Positions 34,901-44,136 of a stretch of 64,000 nucleotides of DNA are shown piece by piece. Position numbers and translations under genes: made by a program. The DNA lies in NCBI RefSeq assembly GCF_007859865.1, contig NZ_SJPI01000001.1:1426001-1490000 (forward strand). The letters are read 5' to 3'. Within the stretch, counting starts at the first letter, position 1. Each line of letters opens with the position of its first letter. Under the pieces are notes generated by a model, which was not told the DNA's origin, made no database searches, and was given only the letters and a program-made list of their open reading frames with translations. The DNA comes from Rubripirellula amarantea. Its GTDB lineage: Bacteria > Planctomycetota > Planctomycetia > Pirellulales > Pirellulaceae.

Positions 34901-35889
34901 TGGACGACGAAGGTGAAGCGATTGCGGAAGGTCGATCGATCACACCGCTCGCAGCTAAGGTTCTAAAGACATCATCCGAGACAAGCTCCACAACTGCTGA
35001 ACCAGTATCTGATGTTGATGGCGAACCATGGTCTCGATCTAAAATGACCACGTTCGACATTGATGAACTTCCACCTGAAGTCGTGCGAACGCGAGGGGGC
35101 GTTCAGGTCGCGCAGTATCCGGGATTCATCATTGACGGTGATTCCGTGGCAACAACGCTTTTTCCCGATCGTTCTTCAGCCGAAACCTCCCTTGGTCTCG
35201 GCTGCGTCACCTTGTTTGCGAATGCGGAAAAAAAGGAATTGCGAGGTCAAGTTCGTTGGTTGCCAGCATTGGAACAAGCGCGCATCAAATTATCGGGAAC
35301 CGTATCAGCGAAAGACCTTGAAAATGCTCTCGTGCATTTGCTTGCTCGCATCGCGTTCGTGGAATCTCAACCGCCAGTTCGCACACAAGCCGAGTTTGAT
35401 CGCCGACGAAGTGAGCGTGGCCGACGGATCGCGGAAGCGACTCAGGAAGTGGCTAGCTGGTTGACTGCTACGGCCGACCAAATGTTCGAGGTGCGTAAAG
35501 CTCTCGAGTCGTTCAGCGGGGATGGAAGGTATAGCAGTGCCGTGAACGACATTCGAAATCAATTGAGTTGGCTGACGTTCCCTGGTTTTCTTTCGAGCGT
35601 TCCGTGGGCATGGCTTGTTCATTACCCACGGTACTTCAAGGCAATCGTCTATCGGCTCGACAAGATTCGCAGCGGCGCGGCATCGAAGGATGCTGAATCG
35701 CAAGCCGTGGTCGCGGCACTTTGGTCGCGATGGGAACAGCAACTCGCTCCCCTGCCCTGCTCTCCCGAAACTCAAGCCAGTTCGGAATTCCGATGGTTGA
35801 TTGAAGAGTTGCGAGTCAGCCTGTTTGCTCAGCCACTAGGAACATCGACGAAAGTTTCACCCAAGCGATGCGAAAAGCTGCTCAAGTGA
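31927..35889 (+). CDS. hrpA: ATP-dependent RNA helicase HrpA
   Basis: 1320 residues, the usual HrpA length. DEAH-box motifs: Walker A GETGSGKST at 63-71, TQPRRLAARS (motif Ia), DEAH at 160-163, SAT at 192-194, and QRAGRCGRVGPG (motif VI). A winged-helix/ratchet region, an OB-fold and the long HrpA-specific C-terminal domain follow. It remodels structured RNA and, in E. coli, stalled ribosomes. The ATG lies 42 bases after the SLC13 gene, so it may be on the same transcript by proximity. Confidence 0.95.
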   Translation: MNSHGPIKPTSPALSAKADPLPAANDNRDVEVKVEFPDELPITAHREQIVELIRSQQVIVVCGETGSGKSTQLPKFCLEAGLGRNRMIGHTQPRRLAARSIATRLAEELSTNLGDQVGYKVRFGDQTSDKTLIKLMTDGILLAETGSDRSLDAYDAIIIDEAHERSLNIDFLMGYLRRLQDKRPDLKIIITSATIDAERFAEHFSKDEVPCPIVNVEGRGYPVELRYLPWEEIVDDETRGYDLSRHVIEAINQLSRSGEGDTLVFLPTERDIREVSHRVAGHYKRLGLTGRVDLLPLYARLPQSQQQQIFSPNGKKRRIIFATNVAESSLTVPGIRYVIDSGTARISRYSSRSKVQRLPIEPISRASANQRAGRCGRVGPGICVRLFSLDDFENREAFTTPEIRRTNLASVVLQMKTLKLGRLEDFPLLDPPRPEAIREGLRTLTELGAIDDRHELTSIGKKLGRMPVDPRVGRIILAADENGVLAEVLPIAAAMEIPDPRDRPPEKQQAADEAHSDFTDSQSDFLSYLRLWRHYETARSDFGRSKLDRTLKKQFLSPTRMREWSDIYRQLREMASQTLGDRKQKRSIGKIRYLDVNDKFVVSADHYEAIHRSLLAGLLSGVALAGDKNQYTGAGGLKLFLWPGSGVFASKPKWIVAAELVETAKTFARTVAKVQPLWIEQVGAHLLKASHYEPHFSGKSGGAFCFENRTLFGLPIVVRRRVPLAPIDPATARELLIETGLTGRELRTNARFFRSNQALATAIETLAAKTRRRDMVIDDYVVAQFYNERLPQDVIDRASLEKYDRNLAVPSWAKSLSSSAAVSAWLADPPPLDKSTDAKATVYMRPDDLIKPELEVLDGDAFPDELVVGSTRLPLKYHFEPGSERDGVNVTIHQAAVSQISDDRLGWLVPGLLHEKIVSLIKSLPKRIRRNLVPASDTATKIVDDLSKVYGQAPFMQTVCEAISRYAEMPVSPTDFQDDKLQSHLDFLVTVVDDEGEAIAEGRSITPLAAKVLKTSSETSSTTAEPVSDVDGEPWSRSKMTTFDIDELPPEVVRTRGGVQVAQYPGFIIDGDSVATTLFPDRSSAETSLGLGCVTLFANAEKKELRGQVRWLPALEQARIKLSGTVSAKDLENALVHLLARIAFVESQPPVRTQAEFDRRRSERGRRIAEATQEVASWLTATADQMFEVRKALESFSGDGRYSSAVNDIRNQLSWLTFPGFLSSVPWAWLVHYPRYFKAIVYRLDKIRSGAASKDAESQAVVAALWSRWEQQLAPLPCSPETQASSEFRWLIEELRVSLFAQPLGTSTKVSPKRCEKLLK

Positions 35890-35903
35890 GTCCATGTGTT
35901 CGC

Positions 35904-36596
35904 CTAGAGATCGTCTGAGTTTTCGAACTCTTCACTAAGTTTGATGGGGGGCCCCGGTCCTTCACGGTCGATATCCCGAATCCACTCGTCGGGCGATTCG
36001 TCCGCGAAAATGATCTGATACTCGATTTGCTTCGGCGAAATCCCATCGAGAAGGAATACCGTTAGCGGTTCCTGGTCATCGGTGGCGTTCTTGATGAACT
36101 CGTACATCACCCGACCACGTGTGAGCCACTCGCGTCGCTCTTTTGTTTTGGTGTACTCCATGGCCACAAGGTCGATGTCGACGGCTTGATTGAGGAGGCT
36201 GCCATCTGCTTTACGCTCATACCGCCAATGCGATCGGTTGTCAGCGTCTTCGGCTTTTCCGTGCCATTGTCCGATCAACAAATCCCTTTGGTTGGGCAAG
36301 GGCGCTCGAGCGAGGTATCCGTTGTAAACCGCTTTGCCATCCGCTGTCAGACTCTCTTCGAATTCTTTGATCGCTTTGACAAAGTCCCTGTCCATCGCGG
36401 CTACTGATGCTTGATTTGCCCCGGTTGCTTGATCCAACGCAGCCGCGGGGGGCGTAGCCGATTCTTGAGCGGCTGTGGATGCGGTTGCGTCTTGAGCTCT
36501 GCACGAGTGGGGAATCGTCACCTGCAGGAGTGTCAACGCCAAACCAAACGGAAGTGCAAGCATGTGAACGTGATAGAAGGACACAGACGACCTCAT
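35904..36596 (-). CDS. Secreted hypothetical protein, 230 aa
   Basis: A signal peptide (hydrophobic at about residues 10-28, ending SCRAQD) is followed by an Ala/Thr/Gln-rich linker and a globular domain from about residue 68. The core has LIGQWHGKAEDADNRSHWRY and beta-strand-rich segments, resembling lipocalin-like secreted proteins, but I do not recognise the family. Convergent with hrpA, 14 bases apart. The same-strand DUF1559 gene lies 109 bases upstream. Confidence 0.75.
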   Translation of the reverse strand: MRSSVSFYHVHMLALPFGLALTLLQVTIPHSCRAQDATASTAAQESATPPAAALDQATGANQASVAAMDRDFVKAIKEFEESLTADGKAVYNGYLARAPLPNQRDLLIGQWHGKAEDADNRSHWRYERKADGSLLNQAVDIDLVAMEYTKTKERREWLTRGRVMYEFIKNATDDQEPLTVFLLDGISPKQIEYQIIFADESPDEWIRDIDREGPGPPIKLSEEFENSDDL

Positions 36597-36705
36597 ACTA
36601 AGCCTCTTGATGAACGAAAAGAATTCATATCGCTTTGCGGCGCGTCAATGATCGACACGTCCAACGAAACGCACTCGTTCTACAGTATGATTGCGGGAAC
36701 TGCGA

Positions 36706-37953
36706 TTAGATATCCTCGTCAATGATTTCGTAGTTTGCTCGCGTACCGAGCGCTCCCCACAAGCCAAATGGACTTTTCGAGCCTGCGGGTGCATCACTAT
36801 TTGCACCTGCCGAAAGCGCATCGCAGTACACGCATTGGCTTCGGGAATCACCAGCGTCTATCGAGTCGCTAATGAAACGAACGGCTCCATCACCCATTAA
36901 AATGTGGCACCCGCCGACATGACGGCTGCTCGGCGGGACCACGCCGCGGGTATCCGTATGACCCGCTAAACAAACTTCGGAATTCGGCGGCAAGATCGTG
37001 TTGAACTGAGTCTGAAGCGGATGAAAGATTGCCCATCGATATCCGCGACGTGTGACTTCTGCGCCGGCAATGACATAATCAGGATCCCAATACTTAGGCC
37101 GATCGGGATCGATTTGAATGGGTGAATCTTCATCAGCACACGTTTTGGGGTTATCCAAAACAGTGATGGTTCCGCCATTATTGGTCGAAGCGTGAGTACG
37201 TATGTCACGGTCTCCCAAATCGGTCGCAATTTCGCCGAAGAAAATTGTGTTGGATAGCCCGTCAACGATGTCACGAAACGCCATCGACTTCCGCGGCACG
37301 AATGCGCCTCGAAGTCCACATCGGGCACGTTTCATTTGCCGTTCGTCTGTTTCGTACTCCCATCGGTCGGCGCTGGTGTTCCAAATGGTGACACCATTTT
37401 CGGCATCATAAAAACTGTCTCCGGTGCACGCGGCGTAGTTGGTGCGTCCCATTGACGGCAAACCAAAGCCGGGATCACTAGGGCAGCGAAATTGAGGAAT
37501 TTCGGTGACCCATGGTCGATACTCGAATTGTGCTGCCCTTGGACCAAAGGCGGGCCAAGTTCGATTGAGCTTATCAGTCATCGGGTTGCTAATATCTTCC
37601 CAAAGACCTTGCTGTTCGACGAAGGGAAGGAGTCCGACAAGAAAACTCAGTTCGATTCGTGTGTAACCTCCACCACCACCGGGCGACTCATCACCGAACG
37701 CAGCACCAGCGCTATTGTCCCATTCGCGGGTTGGGCCGACGCCGTGGATCGGCATCTGTTTGAAAGCAGCGTGATAGTTGTGGACTGCGATTCCAAGCTG
37801 TCGATCGTTGTTACTGCAACTCATTCGCCGAGCTGCCTCACGTGCCGCTTGAACAGCAGGCAACAAAAGTGCGATCAGAATGCCGATAATCGCGATGACC
37901 ACTAACAATTCGATCAGAGTGAACGCCGATGGTGTTGTTCGTTTGCTCTTCAT
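36706..37953 (-). CDS. DUF1559 prepilin-type protein
   Basis: 415 residues from the ATG at 37953 (a GTG two codons upstream is in frame). The N-terminus [20 protein letters not shown] is a type IV prepilin/pseudopilin methylation motif with Glu5 after the cleavage site. It is followed by the DUF1559 signature [19 protein letters not shown] and a C-terminal [18 protein letters not shown]. The family is heavily expanded in Planctomycetes, where members are thought to form pseudopilus-like surface structures or to be exported by a type II-like system. A small lipoprotein gene lies 33 bases upstream on the same strand, a common pairing. Confidence 0.93.
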   Translation of the reverse strand: MKSKRTTPSAFTLIELLVVIAIIGILIALLLPAVQAAREAARRMSCSNNDRQLGIAVHNYHAAFKQMPIHGVGPTREWDNSAGAAFGDESPGGGGGYTRIELSFLVGLLPFVEQQGLWEDISNPMTDKLNRTWPAFGPRAAQFEYRPWVTEIPQFRCPSDPGFGLPSMGRTNYAACTGDSFYDAENGVTIWNTSADRWEYETDERQMKRARCGLRGAFVPRKSMAFRDIVDGLSNTIFFGEIATDLGDRDIRTHASTNNGGTITVLDNPKTCADEDSPIQIDPDRPKYWDPDYVIAGAEVTRRGYRWAIFHPLQTQFNTILPPNSEVCLAGHTDTRGVVPPSSRHVGGCHILMGDGAVRFISDSIDAGDSRSQCVYCDALSAGANSDAPAGSKSPFGLWGALGTRANYEIIDEDI

Positions 37954-37986
37954 TTTCACACGTTGGTGGACTGACGAGTACTGGCG

Positions 37987-38184
37987 TTATTGATCTTCTT
38001 CGGACGTTTCCGAAAGTTCCAAGTCCTGACGGGCTAATTCCGTCATGTCTCGGAAGGATTGATCTGAGGTTTCTTCCAAGACTTGATTCGGAGCAGGACC
38101 ACACCCCGGACAAGCCATTAACAACCCAGACGACAAAATTGAGATGAAGCCTACGAAACACCCAGAACGGAATTTGATACTCAT
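37987..38184 (-). CDS. Small lipoprotein-like protein upstream of DUF1559 gene
   Basis: 65 residues from the ATG at 38184, which has GAGG just upstream; a longer start at 38244 is less likely. MSIKFRSGCFVGFISILSS is a basic-hydrophobic signal and LLMACPGCG offers a lipobox cysteine at about residue 25. The remainder is acidic and polar (LEETSDQSFRDMTEL). Planctomycetes frequently encode such short lipoproteins beside DUF1559 genes. Function unknown. Confidence 0.7.
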   Translation of the reverse strand: MSIKFRSGCFVGFISILSSGLLMACPGCGPAPNQVLEETSDQSFRDMTELARQDLELSETSEEDQ

Positions 38185-38420
38185 CACCTCGAGCGACCAC
38201 TTTGCTACGCGGGACAACTGCTTGAATCCCGCACATTGTTGCAAGTCCGAGGTTCAGATCAATGTAATTTTGTTCAATTTCTTGCAAACATCATCCAGAA
38301 ACGTGCGGTTGGCCGTAGCCAAACATGCTCGGCACTGTGGTTCGTGAACCTCACCATCCCGAACCAATGAGCGCGTGCCGTGCGTCATCCTATCCGAGAC
38401 CACGTACCTTACAGCCGGGA

Positions 38421-38714
38421 CTACGTTGGCCAAAAAAGGTAGGCCAATACGACAACAACCGCCAAATGAAGAGCCGCAACGATCACGAATTTAGCTCGAA
38501 AGCTAACTTTTCGAGTCTTGTGACGTAGGAGTCTTCCCGCAACGAGTCCCCCGGGCCATCCGCCGGCGAGCGACCACGCCAACAACGTGGATTCCGAGAT
38601 CCTTGGCTGTTGATTCGTCGCAGCACGCTTGTCCCAAGCGAACAGGCCAGCCGTAATGCTGCTAACAACAACGGTCCAACCTAAAAACAACAATGAAGCT
38701 AGAATGGGGCTCAC
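38421..38714 (-). CDS. DUF1294 small membrane protein
   Basis: 97 residues from a GTG at 38714. Three membrane helices (about 4-24, 43-60, 75-94). The central AWSLAGGWPGGLVAGRLLRHKT-K-SF is the hallmark of DUF1294 proteins (GGxPGa--a---hK--K--F). The family's function is unknown; some members are fused to cold-shock domains. Divergent from the helicase gene with 23 bases between starts, so the promoters overlap. Confidence 0.88.
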   Translation of the reverse strand: MSPILASLLFLGWTVVVSSITAGLFAWDKRAATNQQPRISESTLLAWSLAGGWPGGLVAGRLLRHKTRKVSFRAKFVIVAALHLAVVVVLAYLFWPT

Positions 38715-38737
38715 GACATACTCAATGATGGAATTGC

Positions 38738-40687
38738 ATGGCTTTTGGTAAGAAAAAGACGAAGACGAATCAGTTAACCCAAACCCCCATCCCGCGACTC
38801 GAAGACGCTATCTCAGTTGATGACTACTTTGACATACTCGGCGTGTGGTTGGAACTCGAAGCGGAAGCAGAACGAGAGCGACTAGCTCGCCGTCGGCAAA
38901 TCCGTAATCAGTCGGACGTTGAACGAACGGGCGAAACTCTCGTTCGAATGAATCTTATCGATCACCAAACGGGATTGGCGGGTCGTTTGCTTTTGGACTT
39001 TGCAAAGCCTGGTGCGTCGCCTTTGCCCATGAACCGACTTAAGGTTGGCTCGCCAGTAGTCGTTTCCAATGACAGCGATCCAAGCGACAAGGGAGTCGCG
39101 GGTGTCGTCAGTCGCCGCAAATCGAATTCGATCCAGGTCGCTACCCAACAATGGCCCGAAGGCGATAACTTCCGCATTGATGCATCGCCAGACGAATCCA
39201 CGCGTCGTCGACAAGTGGCCGCCATGGCAAAGATGCGATCGGCGACCGGTCGAACCAAGAACTTGCGCGACGTGCTGTTGGGTACTCGCCCGTTAAGGTT
39301 TGCAAAACCCGAAAGCCTGGAATTGTTTTCGCAACTCAATCCTCCTCAGCGTGAGGCTGTCGAGTTCGCGATGTCCGCGAAGGATGTTGCGATCATCCAT
39401 GGACCACCGGGAACTGGTAAGACGACCACATTGGCTGAATTGATTTACCAAGCTGTTCTATCAGGCGACAAAGTGTTGGCATGTGCCGCCAGCAATACAG
39501 CGGTAGACAACTTGCTTGAACGACTTGTGGCAATGATGCCGAACGTTTTACGGGTGGGGCATCCCGCTCGCGTGTTCGAATCGCTGCGCGGACACACTCT
39601 CGATGGCTTGGTCGATGATGATCCGGGCACCGAGGTAATCGCTGATATGCGACGTGAAGTGAAGGAACTGATGCAAGCGGCTTCTCGTGATTTCCGTGGG
39701 CGAGATGGATACAAACGTCGTCGGGAAATCATCGCCGAGGCAAACGAGCTTCGTGGGCAAATTCGTGGCTTCGAACGCTCCATCATCCGCGGGGTTCTGG
39801 ACAGAGCCGATGTGATTTGCACCACGACCACGGTCGACGATGACTTACTAGGGGATCGTGAGTTCGACACCGTTGTCGTTGACGAAGCCTGTCAAGCGAC
39901 CTTACCGAGCATTTGGCAGGCTGCGTTGCGGGCGGATCGTTTGATATTGGCTGGCGATCACCAACAATTGCCACCAACCATACTAAGCGACCCGGCATCC
40001 AAGGCAGGGATGAACCTATCCTTGATGCAGCGTCTGGTCGAACGAGAAGGCGAGCAAGTTTATCGACGATTGAAAGTGCAGTATCGAATGCACGAATCGA
40101 TCATGCAGTTTTCCTCGGACCATTTCTACGATGGTGATTTGGTGGCTGATGCTTCCGTTCGAGCTCATCGACTTTGTGATCTGCCCAACGTCGCCGAGTC
40201 CAATATTACCACCGATACGATTCAGTTCATTGACACCGCTGGCGCCGAGTACGACGAGGAGCTTGAACAACATGGTGAAAGTAAGCTCAATCCAAAAGAA
40301 GCCAATTTGATCGTCCGCTTAGTGAAAGAAGTGATGGATAGTGGTGTTCGAGCCGATCAAATCGCCGTCATTGCTCCCTATGCCGCCCAGGTTCGCGCGA
40401 TTCGAAATCGATTGGACGATCACGAGATTGAAATCGATACTGTCGACGGATTTCAGGGTCGTGAAAAAGAAATCGTTTTGATCACAATGGTGCGAAGCAA
40501 TGCTGAAGGTGAGATCGGTTTTCTCGCTGACACGCGTCGAACAAACGTGGCAATCACGAGAGCTAGACGGAAATTGGTGATCGTTGGCGATAGCGCGACT
40601 TTGGGACGGAACCCCTTCTATGCCAAGTTGTTGGAGCACTTCGAAGCTTGCGACGCTTATCGTTCCGTCTGGGAATATGCGGAGTAG
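38738..40687 (+). CDS. Superfamily 1 DNA/RNA helicase, IGHMBP2-like
   Basis: 649 residues. An N-terminal 1B/oligonucleotide-binding region (about 65-150) precedes the SF1B (Upf1/IGHMBP2-type) helicase core: Q-motif LNPPQREAVEFA, Walker A GPPGTGKTT at 222-230, Walker B VVDEACQA with D382-E383, LILAGDHQQLPPT (motif III), VQYRMHESIM (motif IV), TVDGFQGREKEIVLI (motif V), and TNVAITRARRKLVIVGD (motif VI). It unwinds nucleic acid 5'-3' in characterised relatives. Stand-alone gene in bacteria; the biological role is undefined. Confidence 0.94.
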   Translation: MAFGKKKTKTNQLTQTPIPRLEDAISVDDYFDILGVWLELEAEAERERLARRRQIRNQSDVERTGETLVRMNLIDHQTGLAGRLLLDFAKPGASPLPMNRLKVGSPVVVSNDSDPSDKGVAGVVSRRKSNSIQVATQQWPEGDNFRIDASPDESTRRRQVAAMAKMRSATGRTKNLRDVLLGTRPLRFAKPESLELFSQLNPPQREAVEFAMSAKDVAIIHGPPGTGKTTTLAELIYQAVLSGDKVLACAASNTAVDNLLERLVAMMPNVLRVGHPARVFESLRGHTLDGLVDDDPGTEVIADMRREVKELMQAASRDFRGRDGYKRRREIIAEANELRGQIRGFERSIIRGVLDRADVICTTTTVDDDLLGDREFDTVVVDEACQATLPSIWQAALRADRLILAGDHQQLPPTILSDPASKAGMNLSLMQRLVEREGEQVYRRLKVQYRMHESIMQFSSDHFYDGDLVADASVRAHRLCDLPNVAESNITTDTIQFIDTAGAEYDEELEQHGESKLNPKEANLIVRLVKEVMDSGVRADQIAVIAPYAAQVRAIRNRLDDHEIEIDTVDGFQGREKEIVLITMVRSNAEGEIGFLADTRRTNVAITRARRKLVIVGDSATLGRNPFYAKLLEHFEACDAYRSVWEYAE

Positions 40688-40902
40688 ACGCTTCGCAACT
40701 TATTCGTAAGTCGTTGTTGAATCATTCTGATTCTTACGAGCACAAGCAGCGACAGCGATCAAACTTAAAGGCTTCGCACTGATAGCCCGTAAAGTTCATC
40801 ACCCCTATGCTTCAACTAATTATTGATCGCGCTGAGCCGAATTTTGTAAGGCGGTGTTGCGTGATTGTACTTTTCTCTTGGATTTAAGCTGCGGTAATAA
40901 CT

Positions 40903-42000
40903 ATGTCAATGAACATGATGGAAATTCTAAAAGGACAACTTGGTGGCATGGTTGCCGGTCAGCTAGGCAAAGCGGTGGGACTTGATCAATCGCAAGCCGA
41001 ATCGGGAATCGGCGCGCTACTACCGACCATTCTAGGCGGACTGATAAAACAAGTCTCTACACCCGAGGGTGCTGGAAAACTCGATCAAGCGTTGGAGTCG
41101 GACGATTACGACGGCGGTATGTTCGACAACATTACGGACATGCTTTCCGGCGGCAACGCCGGTGGGATATCTAACGCCGGTGGCGGAGTGATCGAAATGT
41201 TGTTTGGAAACAAAGTTGGCATGATCGCCGAAATCATCGCAAAGGTCACGGGAATGAAGTCAGGTTCAGCAACTAGTTTGCTAGGCCTAATCGCCCCTTT
41301 GGTATTAAGCTTTCTCGGCAAGCAAAAGCGATCACTCGGCTTGGATAGCGGAGGGATGGCAAACTTGTTGATGAGCCAGAAAGATGAAGTGGCCAAAGCA
41401 ATGCCCGCAGGTATGTCCAGCACGCTTGGGCTAACGAGTTTGGGATTCGCAGACACTCCCGCCGGTCGTCCCGCTGCCACACCATCAGCTCAACCCGTGG
41501 TCTCATCTGGCGAATCCGGTTTGGGCAAGCTCTTAATCCCATTGGCAATTTTGGCCGCGATAATTTTCGGTGCTTACAAGTTCCTCGGTGGTGGCGGTGA
41601 AGTTGTGCTTCCTGAACTTCCCGAGGTCAGCGTCCCCAACGTTGATTTGGGAGATGTTGAGGGCTCGCTGAGTTTGTCGCCCGCTGATGTGACCGGCAAA
41701 CTAAAGGATGTTTTTGGTGGCTACACCGAAACGCTTTCAGGAATCACGGATGTGGATTCGGCCAAGTCAGCGATTCCAGAGATGGAAGGCCTCAACGAAA
41801 GGCTCGGCAGTATTTCGGGAATGCTGGATAAGCTTCCTGCGGGAATGAAAGATACAGTCACCGGCCAAATTGGTCCCATGGTTGAACCGATCACGGCAAT
41901 GCTTGACAAAGTGATGGCGATTCCCGGTGTGGGCCCCATCCTGAAACCCGTTGTCGATGCGATGCTCTCTAAAGTCAGCATGCTTAAGGGTGAAGCCTGA
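40903..42000 (+). CDS. DUF937 protein with membrane segment
   Basis: 365 residues. The first 190 residues hold a DUF937 domain with its repeated Gly-rich helical pattern (QSQAESGIGALLPTILGGLIKQ and a second round at about 70-150). A Pro/Ala/Ser linker leads to one membrane helix (about 203-223, LLIPLAILAAIIFGAYKFLGG) and a C-terminal helical domain. DUF937 proteins are of unknown function and, when lacking a signal peptide as here, probably place the domain in the cytoplasm. Ends 62 bases before an intrinsic terminator. Confidence 0.85.
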   Translation: MSMNMMEILKGQLGGMVAGQLGKAVGLDQSQAESGIGALLPTILGGLIKQVSTPEGAGKLDQALESDDYDGGMFDNITDMLSGGNAGGISNAGGGVIEMLFGNKVGMIAEIIAKVTGMKSGSATSLLGLIAPLVLSFLGKQKRSLGLDSGGMANLLMSQKDEVAKAMPAGMSSTLGLTSLGFADTPAGRPAATPSAQPVVSSGESGLGKLLIPLAILAAIIFGAYKFLGGGGEVVLPELPEVSVPNVDLGDVEGSLSLSPADVTGKLKDVFGGYTETLSGITDVDSAKSAIPEMEGLNERLGSISGMLDKLPAGMKDTVTGQIGPMVEPITAMLDKVMAIPGVGPILKPVVDAMLSKVSMLKGEA

Positions 42001-42061
42001 TCCCGTTCACCTTTCTGACTTGGTGTAACCCAAACCACTTCGCCAAATCTGAATCCGACTC

Positions 42062-42109
42062 AAACGCCCCCTCGTCGTGCTGTTTAGCTATGATGAACGG
42101 GGCGTTTTT
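42062..42109 (+). terminator. Intrinsic terminator after DUF937 gene
   Basis: AAACGCCCC at 42062-42070 pairs with GGGGCGTTT at 42099-42107, and five T residues close it (42105-42109). The 28-base loop is long. It argues against the upstream in-frame start of the following gene (42090), which would lie inside the hairpin. Confidence 0.75.
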
Positions 42110-42146
42110 CCGTATCATCCGAACCCAATTCATAAAGCTATTATCA

Positions 42147-43100
42147 ATGCGAACTTTCCTGGTTGCGATCTGTCTACTGTGTTGGACAACGCCCAACGGA
42201 TTTGGTGACGAGCCTGTTATTGAAAACCTTTGGCCCGACAATCCACCAGGCGTCAAAACGTCCAATCCAAGTGTCAATGATCTTCCCCGCTTGATCATCA
42301 CCAAGGTGGAATCCAAGACGCCAACGGCGGCCGTGGTGATCCTTCCCGGCGGTGGCTATTGGGGGTTATCGATGACGAACGAGGGATATGACTTCGCGAC
42401 ATGGTTTGAATCGCTCGGTATCTCCAGCGCGATCTGCACGTATCGAGTTCGCGGCCCCGGCGAGTTCTTGAAGTGGGGCGAAGACAAGGGTGATGGCCCC
42501 GATTCGAAACCCGGTAATGATGGCGAAGGCTACGGGCACCCCTATCCAATGATGGACGCTCAACGTGCCATCCAAACGCTTCGCGCTCGGGCTCAAGAAC
42601 TAAACATTGATCCCGACCGAATTGGGGTGATTGGTTTTTCCGCAGGCGGGCATTTGGCTTCGACCGTGTCCACTCACTTTGTCGAAGGAGATTCCAACGC
42701 GACTGACCCGATTAAAAAAGTCTCGTCGCGGCCAAACTTTAGCATCCTGTGTTATCCCGTGATTGGTCTCGGAAAACCCTACACTCACGGCGGTAGTCAA
42801 AAAAACCTTCTTGGCGATGATGCAGACGCCGATTTGATCGCGTCGTTGTCGAACGAAAGTCAGATCACCAAACAGACTCCACCCACCTTTTTGTTCCACA
42901 CCGCTGAAGATTCAGCCGTGCCCGTCCAGAACAGCATTGAATACTTCATGGGTTGCCAGCGTGCTGGTGTTCAAGCGGAACTGCATGTCTTTCCGGTAGG
43001 TCGCCATGGGTTGGGACTGGCGAAAGGTTCGCCCGGTGCTGAACAGTGGCCGTCTTTATGCGAGCAGTGGTTAAGCCAACTTGGCGTCATCAACCCGTAG
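42147..43100 (+). CDS. Secreted alpha/beta hydrolase (esterase-like)
   Basis: 317 residues from the ATG at 42147, chosen because it starts a clean signal peptide (MRTFLVAICLLCWTTPNGFG-D) and because the earlier start lies in a terminator hairpin. Catalytic triad: S165 in GFSAGGH, D255 in TAEDSAVP, and H287 in GRHGLGL; the oxyanion motif is LPGGGYWGLS. This is the pattern of the BD-FAE/acetyl-xylan-esterase-like group, so a periplasmic sugar-ester deacylase is likely. The substrate is inferred only. Confidence 0.9.
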   Translation: MRTFLVAICLLCWTTPNGFGDEPVIENLWPDNPPGVKTSNPSVNDLPRLIITKVESKTPTAAVVILPGGGYWGLSMTNEGYDFATWFESLGISSAICTYRVRGPGEFLKWGEDKGDGPDSKPGNDGEGYGHPYPMMDAQRAIQTLRARAQELNIDPDRIGVIGFSAGGHLASTVSTHFVEGDSNATDPIKKVSSRPNFSILCYPVIGLGKPYTHGGSQKNLLGDDADADLIASLSNESQITKQTPPTFLFHTAEDSAVPVQNSIEYFMGCQRAGVQAELHVFPVGRHGLGLAKGSPGAEQWPSLCEQWLSQLGVINP

Positions 43101-43152
43101 CTCGTCTCGTAATTCGTCTTGTCACGGGGTCTGTTTCACAGGTACTGGTTGA

Positions 43153-43839
43153 ATGATGGAATCAGTGCATTACGTGACATGCTTGTGGCCGGGTTTGCCG
43201 GAACTTTGGTGGCGTGGGAGGCTTACGGCTTTACCCGCGGCGATCGCGTTTGCGTTGGCTGTCAATTTTGTTCTGGTCACACGCTTCATTTATCCCCAGT
43301 GGCTGCCTAGCGGATTGGCAACCATGGCCTTTTGGATTGGCTTGGTTGCATGGGGTTTTTTGATTTATCGCAACATTCGCGAGTTACCCGAAATTGTTTT
43401 TCCTCGCGCGGTTAGCGAAGAACCAGATGTTTTCCCGGCCGCCCAGCAGGCTTATTTAAAGGGAAATTGGAAGGTCACCGAACAACTGCTCAACGATGTG
43501 CTAGCAATTGAGCATCGTGACCCTCCCGCTCTGTTATTGCTTGCCGGTGTGTATCGAATCACCGAGCGATACGAATCAGCGGAGATGCTGATGAAGGAAA
43601 TTGGCCGTTTGGAGGTTGCAGATGGCTGGTTCCTGGAAGTTGCCGCCGAGCAGCAGCGGCTCGAACAGGCCATTGAAAAGCAACGTTTGGCCGAATCCGA
43701 AATGGCGGATGAAAAGGAAACAGAGTCTGATCGCGAAGAATCTGAACGCGAAAAGCCAGATCACCGAGCACCTCAGCAGGACACTTCCGCTGCCGATCTG
43801 ACAGAATCGGGTGATGATCAGCAGGGGATGGCGGCCTGA
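43153..43839 (+). CDS. Membrane protein with TPR-like domain, 228 aa
   Basis: Two membrane helices (about 27-47 and 54-72) are followed by a cytoplasmic TPR-like segment (PAAQQAYLKGNWKVTEQLLN, about 90-155) and a highly charged tail rich in Glu, Asp, Lys and Arg (about 160-228). Family not recognised; similar two-helix plus TPR proteins are common in Pirellulales. It lies 297 bases upstream of clpC on the same strand but is probably transcribed separately. Confidence 0.75.
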   Translation: MMESVHYVTCLWPGLPELWWRGRLTALPAAIAFALAVNFVLVTRFIYPQWLPSGLATMAFWIGLVAWGFLIYRNIRELPEIVFPRAVSEEPDVFPAAQQAYLKGNWKVTEQLLNDVLAIEHRDPPALLLLAGVYRITERYESAEMLMKEIGRLEVADGWFLEVAAEQQRLEQAIEKQRLAESEMADEKETESDREESEREKPDHRAPQQDTSAADLTESGDDQQGMAA

Positions 43840-44136
43840 GCTTCGCCCTAGCTGGCAAACGCTAGTTTTGGCTAAGAAGGAAAAAATTTTGGTTGCTTAT
43901 CCGGGTTCCCCAGAAGCTCCTATCCCCGAATTTTGACTTCACCGATAGAATCGGGGTGTGTGCCTCCTTTTCCAACCTTTGAGATTCACAGCAATGTGAC
44001 GTCGGTTAGCAAGTAAAAAACGAGTTCGCAACCGAAAAAGAGATTTGTTCAGCCGCCTTTTCGTAGGTCATGGCGTGCAGTTTGCGTAGTGGTAGGATGC
44101 CTCGGCAAATTCGCCAGATTGACAGAGAGATAATTT
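43840..44136 (+). other. Intergenic region upstream of clpC
   Basis: About 297 bases that should contain the clpC promoter. I find no CIRCE element, no CtsR-type direct heptads and no clear heat-shock sigma boxes. AGAGAGA just before the ATG at 44137 is the likely ribosome site. Confidence 0.5.
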